Of a stretch of 57,625 nt of DNA, positions 53,891 through 57,625 are shown one piece after another. The DNA comes from Phycisphaeraceae bacterium (GTDB taxonomy: Bacteria > Planctomycetota > Phycisphaerae > Phycisphaerales > Phycisphaeraceae): the NCBI GenBank assembly GCA_020849625.1, contig JADLFV010000048.1, positions 1 to 57,625 of the forward strand, given 5' to 3'. Made by a program: the position numbers and the translations under genes. Numbering within the stretch: the stretch's first letter is position 1; each line of letters starts with the position of its first letter. The notes beneath the pieces were generated by a model. The model was not told where the DNA came from. It made no database searches and worked only from the letters and a program-made list of their open reading frames with translations.

Positions 53891-54361
53891 GTGCTATCCC
53901 ACGGGGCGGCCGTGGGTTTTTTCGTAATCGGGCCGGCGATCGTGCAGCATTGCGACACCGAAGCAGAGATCAGCGTCAACGGCGAGTCCGGCCGCGAATT
54001 CGCTATCGCCGCGGCGAGGCAGATGAGCGATCTGCACTGCGAGGACGTGCGCATTTTCGATGTGCGCGGCCTGAGCCCGCTGACCAACTTCCTGGTCATC
54101 GGCTCGGGCACCAGCGATCGCCAGATCAAGGCGGTGGCGGATCACGTCAGCGACCTGGCCCGCGAGCAGTTCAACCTCGAGCGCTTCGCCGGCGAGCGCG
54201 ACACGGCTGCCACCTGGCTGGTGCTGGATTTCATCGACGTGATGGTGCACCTGTTCGAGCCGGCCACGCGGGCCCATTACGACCTGGAAATGTTATGGGG
54301 CGACGCCCCTTTTATGGAATGGAGCAGACATGGCCAACATCGGAAAACTGTTGAAGGATGA
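53891..54361 (+). CDS. rsfS: Ribosomal silencing factor RsfS
   Basis: This protein has up to 156 residues. The RsfS core is clear: DVRGLSPLTNFLVIGSGTSDRQIKAVADHV, then a GERDTAATWLVLDFIDVMVHLF segment and YDLEMLWGDAP. RsfS binds L14 and blocks subunit joining in starvation. The start is uncertain: I give the longest frame (GTG at 53891), but it overlaps the expected transcript start. GTG at 53912 or 53942 (VQHCDTEAEI) are more plausible biologically. The 3' end overlaps the next gene by 32 bases. Confidence 0.88.
   Translation: MLSHGAAVGFFVIGPAIVQHCDTEAEISVNGESGREFAIAAARQMSDLHCEDVRIFDVRGLSPLTNFLVIGSGTSDRQIKAVADHVSDLAREQFNLERFAGERDTAATWLVLDFIDVMVHLFEPATRAHYDLEMLWGDAPFMEWSRHGQHRKTVEG
53898..53922 (+). 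terminator. Terminator-like hairpin at the start of the rsfS transcript
   Basis: CCCACGG (53898-53904) and CCGTGGG (53910-53916) form a perfect stem around GGCGG and are followed by TTTTTT. It lies within or just ahead of the coding start of rsfS, directly after its promoter. It could be an attenuator or an accident of sequence. Confidence 0.6.
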
Positions 54362-54767
54362 AATCGCACGCCTCGGTCGCAAGGAGGCCCGCAGCGAAAC
54401 TTCGCTCCTGAAGAAACAGAGCGCCCAGTATCGCCGCGACATCGCGGTGCTCAAGCGCCAGGTGGCGGACCTTTCGCGCAAGGTCACCTATTTTCAAAAG
54501 CAGGAGAAAAAGCGGGTCCACGAAGGCCCCGCCGCCGCACCCAAGGGCGCCCGTTTCCGCGCCGACGGCCTCAAGAGCCACCGCGAACGCCTCGGCCTGT
54601 CCGCCGCGGATTACGCCAAGCTCGTCGGCTGCTCCGCCCTCTCCATCTATCACTGGGAGTCGGGCAAGAGCAAGCCGCGCGATGAGCAATTGGCAAAGCT
54701 GGTGGAAGTGCGCCGCCTGGGCGTCCGCGAAGCCCACCAGCGCCTCGAGATGCTCGAAGGCGAATAA
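54330..54767 (+). CDS. Coiled-coil protein with XRE-type HTH
   Basis: In this 145-residue protein, residues 1-65 are charged and helical with heptad character (LLKKQSAQYRRDIAVLKRQVADLSRKV). Residues 78-135 form a lambda-repressor-like helix-turn-helix (LKSHRERLGLSAADYAKLVGC, then ALSIYHWESGKSKPRDEQL). It is probably a DNA-binding regulator that oligomerises through its N-terminus. GGAG precedes the start. It overlaps the end of rsfS and converges with tilS two bases after its stop. Confidence 0.88.
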   Translation: MANIGKLLKDEIARLGRKEARSETSLLKKQSAQYRRDIAVLKRQVADLSRKVTYFQKQEKKRVHEGPAAAPKGARFRADGLKSHRERLGLSAADYAKLVGCSALSIYHWESGKSKPRDEQLAKLVEVRRLGVREAHQRLEMLEGE

Positions 54768-54769
54768 GC

Positions 54770-55747
54770 CTACGCATCGCCCCGTTGCACGCTGAGTGAT
54801 TCGGAGGTCACCGTCACGCTGCAACCATCCGCCAGATCGAAGCGGCGCTGCCCGCCGTGGTGATCCTGCGCTGCGAGCACGATGCGATTCAAAGTGGCGT
54901 GGCTGATGCGATCCGCCCCGACGCCGCTGCGCTCGATCATCCGCCGCAGCACCGCTGACAGCAGCAGGGGAAACATGCGGCGAGCGACGTTGCGATCGAG
55001 ATGGTCGCCCGGCGGCGTGCAGCGCTGCGTTACCGATTCCACCCAGGCTGCCAGTCCGCGCAGGTGATCGCTCAACTGCGTCATGCGTCGCGCCATCCGC
55101 GGCTGAATGCGGCGCAGCATGGGCAGCCAGTCGCGGCGAATCAGGTTGCGGGTCAGCGAAACGTCGTCGTTGGTCGGATCCTCGCGCCATGATTGCCCGA
55201 GCGCGTGCAGGTAATCCTCGATGGTCGGTCGATCCACGCCCAGCAACGGGCGGACGATGCGATCGCGCCGCCAGTCCATGCCCGCCAGGCCCGCGATGCT
55301 CGAGCCGCGCAGCAGGCGCATGAGAATCGTTTCCAGTTGATCGTCACCGTGGTGAGCGACCGCGATGGTTGCAGCCTGCGCTTCGTCGGCCATCTCGTGC
55401 AAAGCCGCATAGCGGGCATCGCGGGCGGCCGCTTCCAGGTTGTCCGTCACACCGCTCAGATCGAGCGTGCGCTCCAGGCAGTTCAAACCCAATGTCTGTG
55501 CCAACTCGCGCACGAAGGCGGCATCCTGATCGCTGCCGTGGCGCAGGGCGTGATTGACGTGGCCCACGGTCAGGCGCAGACGCCAGCGCCGCCGCAGCGC
55601 CAGGCCATGCAATGCCCGCAGCAGTGCCACCGAATCCGCCCCGCCGCTGACCGCCAGCAGCAGGTGCTCGCCCTCGCGCACGCCGCAGCGCCGCCGCAGC
55701 GTTTCGGCCGCGGACCGCACCAATCCGTGGTAAGCGGCATCAGGCAT
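54770..55747 (-). CDS. tilS: tRNA(Ile)-lysidine synthase
   Basis: This 325-residue PP-loop ATPase converts C34 of the AUA-reading tRNA-Ile to lysidine. It shows LLAVSGGADSVALLRAL (the S-G-G-x-D-S motif), VGHVNHALR, VAHHGDDQLETILMRLLRG and RPLLGVDRPTI, followed by NLIRRDWLP. The C-terminal part is short, ending in a small beta domain. A GTG codon directly precedes the chosen ATG. Confidence 0.95.
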   Translation of the reverse strand: MPDAAYHGLVRSAAETLRRRCGVREGEHLLLAVSGGADSVALLRALHGLALRRRWRLRLTVGHVNHALRHGSDQDAAFVRELAQTLGLNCLERTLDLSGVTDNLEAAARDARYAALHEMADEAQAATIAVAHHGDDQLETILMRLLRGSSIAGLAGMDWRRDRIVRPLLGVDRPTIEDYLHALGQSWREDPTNDDVSLTRNLIRRDWLPMLRRIQPRMARRMTQLSDHLRGLAAWVESVTQRCTPPGDHLDRNVARRMFPLLLSAVLRRMIERSGVGADRISHATLNRIVLAAQDHHGGQRRFDLADGCSVTVTSESLSVQRGDA

Positions 55748-55756
55748 CACTCGATC

Positions 55757-55785
55757 TTACCGCCGCCGAGCCCTTGCGGTACACT
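55757..55785 (+). promoter_or_regulatory. Promoter of the membrane coiled-coil gene
   Basis: TACACT (55780-55785) ends nine bases before the ATG at 55794; a weak TTACCG lies 17 bases upstream. A leaderless transcript is expected. Confidence 0.45.
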
Positions 55786-55793
55786 TTCCGGGC

Positions 55794-56378
55794 ATGGATG
55801 CACCGGCCCTGTTGCTGCTGTCGGACATCGTCAAGAGCCTGATGCCGCTGGTCGGCATCATGATGATCGTCACAGCCCTGATGATGATGCTGCGAAACAG
55901 GCGAAAGCGAAGTGCCCATCGCCTCACGCCCATGGAGCAGGTCGAGCGCTACCAGCAGGAACGCGGCATGCGGCAGGACCTCGAATCGCTGATGGTGGAG
56001 ATCGAGCAACTCGCCCGCCGCTTTTCAAGCCAACTCGACGCCAAGAGCGTGCAACTGGAAAAGCTGCTGCGCGAAGCGGACGAGAAGATCGCTCAATTGC
56101 AGCAGACCTCCGCCGCGACGCAGACGCCGCAGACACCGCAGCCGCGGTCATCCCTTCCGGGGGCGGGAGAGACGCCCGGCGTGCTGCCACCGGGAGTGAA
56201 ACACGCCTCGCACCACAAGGCCCATGCGGATGCACCGGCACGTTCAGGGGCGGGGGAAGACGAACTGGCCCGTCAGGTGTATCGCCTGGCGGACGAGGGC
56301 CTGACCAGCGACCAGATCGCCCGCCGGCTCGACGAGCATGTGGGCAAGGTGGAGCTGATCTTGGCGCTGCGGAAGTAG
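55794..56378 (+). CDS. Membrane-anchored coiled-coil protein
   Basis: This 194-residue protein has one N-terminal membrane helix (about 12-33) with Met-rich sequence, then a coiled coil (about 50-105, VEIEQLARRFSSQLDAKSVQLEKLLREADEKI). A Pro/Thr/Ala-rich linker follows that includes SLPGAGE from a TTCCGGGGG copy, then a C-terminal helix-turn-helix-like segment (VYRLADEGLTSDQIARRLDEHVGKVELIL). The design resembles small DUF-type envelope or regulatory proteins with a sigma-70 region-4-like tail; function unknown. It diverges from tilS. Confidence 0.8.
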   Translation: MDAPALLLLSDIVKSLMPLVGIMMIVTALMMMLRNRRKRSAHRLTPMEQVERYQQERGMRQDLESLMVEIEQLARRFSSQLDAKSVQLEKLLREADEKIAQLQQTSAATQTPQTPQPRSSLPGAGETPGVLPPGVKHASHHKAHADAPARSGAGEDELARQVYRLADEGLTSDQIARRLDEHVGKVELILALRK

Positions 56379-56476
56379 CGAAGGCACCAAGGGACCGAGG
56401 CACCAAGGGCTGACAATCGTGCCCAGTCTGAATCCCTTGGTCCCTCGGTGCCTCGATGCCTCGGTGCCTATCTTTC
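56379..56476. repeat. GGCACCAAGGGACCGA-word inverted repeat
   Basis: AAGGCACCAAGGGACCGAGG followed by CACCAAGGG (left, 56381-56409) faces CCCTTGGTCCCTCGGTGCCT and CGATGCCTCGGTGCCTA (right, 56434-56470). The flanking CGAAGG/CTTTCG also pair. It begins just after the stop of the coiled-coil gene and ends at the -10 of dapA. Confidence 0.88.
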
Positions 56477-56478
56477 GC

Positions 56479-56484
56479 TACCAT
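56479..56484 (+). promoter_or_regulatory. -10-like TACCAT before dapA
   Basis: TACCAT ends eight bases before the ATG at 56492, again a leaderless spacing; it directly follows the inverted repeat. Confidence 0.4.
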
Positions 56485-56491
56485 GCCTCCC

Positions 56492-57376
56492 ATGAGCAAG
56501 CCTAATTTCCACGGCGCCATGACCGCACTGGTGACCCCCTTCCGCGACGGGCAGGTGGACTACGATCGGCTCAAGGCCAACATCCAGTTCCAGATCGCCC
56601 AGGGCATCGACGGCGTCGTGCCGGTGGGCACCACGGGTGAATCGCCCACACTCAGCCACGATGAACACGACAAGGTGATTGAGGTGGCGGTGGAGGCGGC
56701 CGGGGGCAAGGTGCCGGTGATCGCCGGGGCAGGGTCGAACGCCACCAGTGAAGCCCTGCGCCTGACCAAACACGCCAAAGAAGTCGGCGCCGATGCCTGT
56801 TTGCAGGTCAATCCCTACTACAACAAGCCCACGCAGGAAGGGCTGTACCGCCACTTCAGCACCATTGCCGAGGTCGGCCTGCCGGTGATTCTCTACAACA
56901 TTCCCAGCCGCAGCGGTGTGGCGATGACACCGCAAACCGTCGCTCGCCTGGCCCAGCACCCCAACATCGTGGGCGTGAAGGAAGCCACAGGTTCAATGGA
57001 TGTCGCCAGCGAAATCGCCACGCTGACCAGCCGCGAGCGTTTGGCCATCCTCAGCGGTGACGATTCGCTGACACTGCCGCTGATGAGCATAGGCGGCGCA
57101 GGCGTGATCAGCGTGCTGAGCAACCTGCTGCCGGCCATGGTCAAGGCCATGGTGGCTGCGGCCATGCTCGGCAACTGGCAGGAAGCCCGCCGCCTGCACC
57201 TGGAGCTGTTCCCGCTGTGCAAGGCCATGTTCATCGAAACCAACCCCATCCCCATCAAGGCGGCCATGGCCTTCAAAGGCATGGACAGCGGCGAGCTGCG
57301 CCTGCCCATGTGCCCGCTGAGCGAAGCCAACCACGCCGCGCTGGAAACGATCCTCAAACAGCACGGGGTGATTTAA
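56492..57376 (+). CDS. dapA: 4-hydroxy-tetrahydrodipicolinate synthase
   Basis: This 294-residue aldolase-family enzyme condenses pyruvate with aspartate semialdehyde in lysine/diaminopimelate synthesis, feeding peptidoglycan. It shows GAMTALVTPF, VVPVGTTGESPTLSHDEH (the GTTGE motif), NPYYNKPTQEG, ILYNIPSRSG (catalytic Tyr) and IVGVKEATGSM (Schiff-base Lys). I chose MSKPNF over two earlier Mets that lie in the repeat, because it begins the conserved domain and sits eight bases after TACCAT. Confidence 0.96.
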   Translation: MSKPNFHGAMTALVTPFRDGQVDYDRLKANIQFQIAQGIDGVVPVGTTGESPTLSHDEHDKVIEVAVEAAGGKVPVIAGAGSNATSEALRLTKHAKEVGADACLQVNPYYNKPTQEGLYRHFSTIAEVGLPVILYNIPSRSGVAMTPQTVARLAQHPNIVGVKEATGSMDVASEIATLTSRERLAILSGDDSLTLPLMSIGGAGVISVLSNLLPAMVKAMVAAAMLGNWQEARRLHLELFPLCKAMFIETNPIPIKAAMAFKGMDSGELRLPMCPLSEANHAALETILKQHGVI

Positions 57377-57399
57377 AGGCAGACCAGGAGACACGGAGA

Positions 57400-57503
57400 C
57401 TAGGTTCTGTCGGAAAACTAATGTTTTGTTCCGGTGGGGCGGCCGTCTCGGCCGCCAGCGGGCGAGACGCCCACTCCACCTTCAGTTTTCCGACTGAGCC
57501 TAG
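57400..57503. repeat. Nested inverted repeat at the right end
   Basis: CTAGGTTCTGTCGGAAAACT (57400-57419) faces AGTTTTCCGACTGAGCCTAG (57484-57503), almost fully complementary. Inside, GGTGGGGCGGCCGTCTCGGC pairs in large part with GGGCGAGACGCCCACTCCACC-like sequence, forming a second stem. It may terminate dapA, or be a mobile palindromic element. Confidence 0.82.
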
Positions 57504-57615
57504 AGCAAACCAATTCCAAGCGTAGCGCGTTCGGCGCTTGTTAGGTGTTGCGCCCCGGGCTGCGATCCGGTAGCTTTCTCTGCGGACACTTGTCTCACCG
57601 CGCAAGGAGCTACGG

Positions 57616-57625
57616 ATGGCCCGAC
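57616..57625 (+). CDS. Possible start of a gene cut by the window edge
   Basis: AAGGAGC at about 57604-57610 is followed by ATGGCCCGAC at the very end. The good ribosome site suggests a gene begins here, but only three codons (M-A-R) are visible. Confidence 0.35.

Overview
This 57.6 kb window is GC-rich bacterial chromosome, densely coded on both strands. The organism is most likely a planctomycete, perhaps a member of the Phycisphaerae. This is an inference from the gene mix: a PEP-CTERM protein, a pseudopilin-like protein with an H-x10-DG motif, a Tat-exported sulfatase, a membrane pyrophosphatase, a flotillin-like FloA, several small lipoproteins, and lipid A and heptose genes (lpxK, hldE) that imply a two-membrane envelope. 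I see no transposase, phage, rRNA, tRNA or CRISPR array.

Layout. 0-10 kb: a large secreted protein, a VanZ-MurJ fusion, lipoproteins, glucose-6-phosphate isomerase and a tRNA-dihydrouridine synthase. 10-20 kb: glmS, a lipoprotein/sugar-isomerase-like pair, a duplicated-domain secreted protein, an FmdB zinc ribbon, a Gfo/Idh/MocA oxidoreductase, a sulfatase and the three-gene proton-translocating transhydrogenase operon. 20-30 kb: YjbQ, rplM-rpsI, rpmA-obgE-coaX, a reduced MnmE-like GTPase, a DUF1961-like lipoprotein, floA, a P-loop kinase fused to a deoxyribosyltransferase-like domain, and pqiA. 30-41 kb: a HepT/MntA toxin-antitoxin pair, M20 and M28 peptidases, a CbiX-like protein, a tandem 6-pyruvoyl-tetrahydropterin-synthase-like protein, a TPR lipoprotein, hldE, lpxK and maf. 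41-48 kb: a ParA ATPase fused to a glycogen-binding CBM48 domain, an unknown partner, a CbpA-type DnaJ and clpB. 48-57.6 kb: a PEP-CTERM protein, a pseudopilin-like protein, rpsU, hppA, rsfS, an HTH protein, tilS, a membrane coiled-coil protein and dapA.

The most unusual content is two superimposed repeat systems. The first is a dispersed motif with core TTCCGGGGG (longer form ACTTCCGGGGGCGGGG). It occurs exactly 31 times by my count, where about one is expected, in coding and intergenic DNA, in several reading frames and even at conserved protein positions. The second is a family of inverted repeats whose arms are tandem arrays of about 7-nt words. The words differ from locus to locus. These elements sit right after stop codons, supply stop codons and C-termini to unrelated genes, and also lie in frame inside proteins.

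Many genes have a -10-like hexamer ending 7-9 nt before the start codon, which suggests frequent leaderless transcription; I used this to choose several starts. Other genes (glmS, rpsU, hppA, the PEP-CTERM gene) have good Shine-Dalgarno sites. All functional calls rest on reading the translated sequence; no database search was possible.
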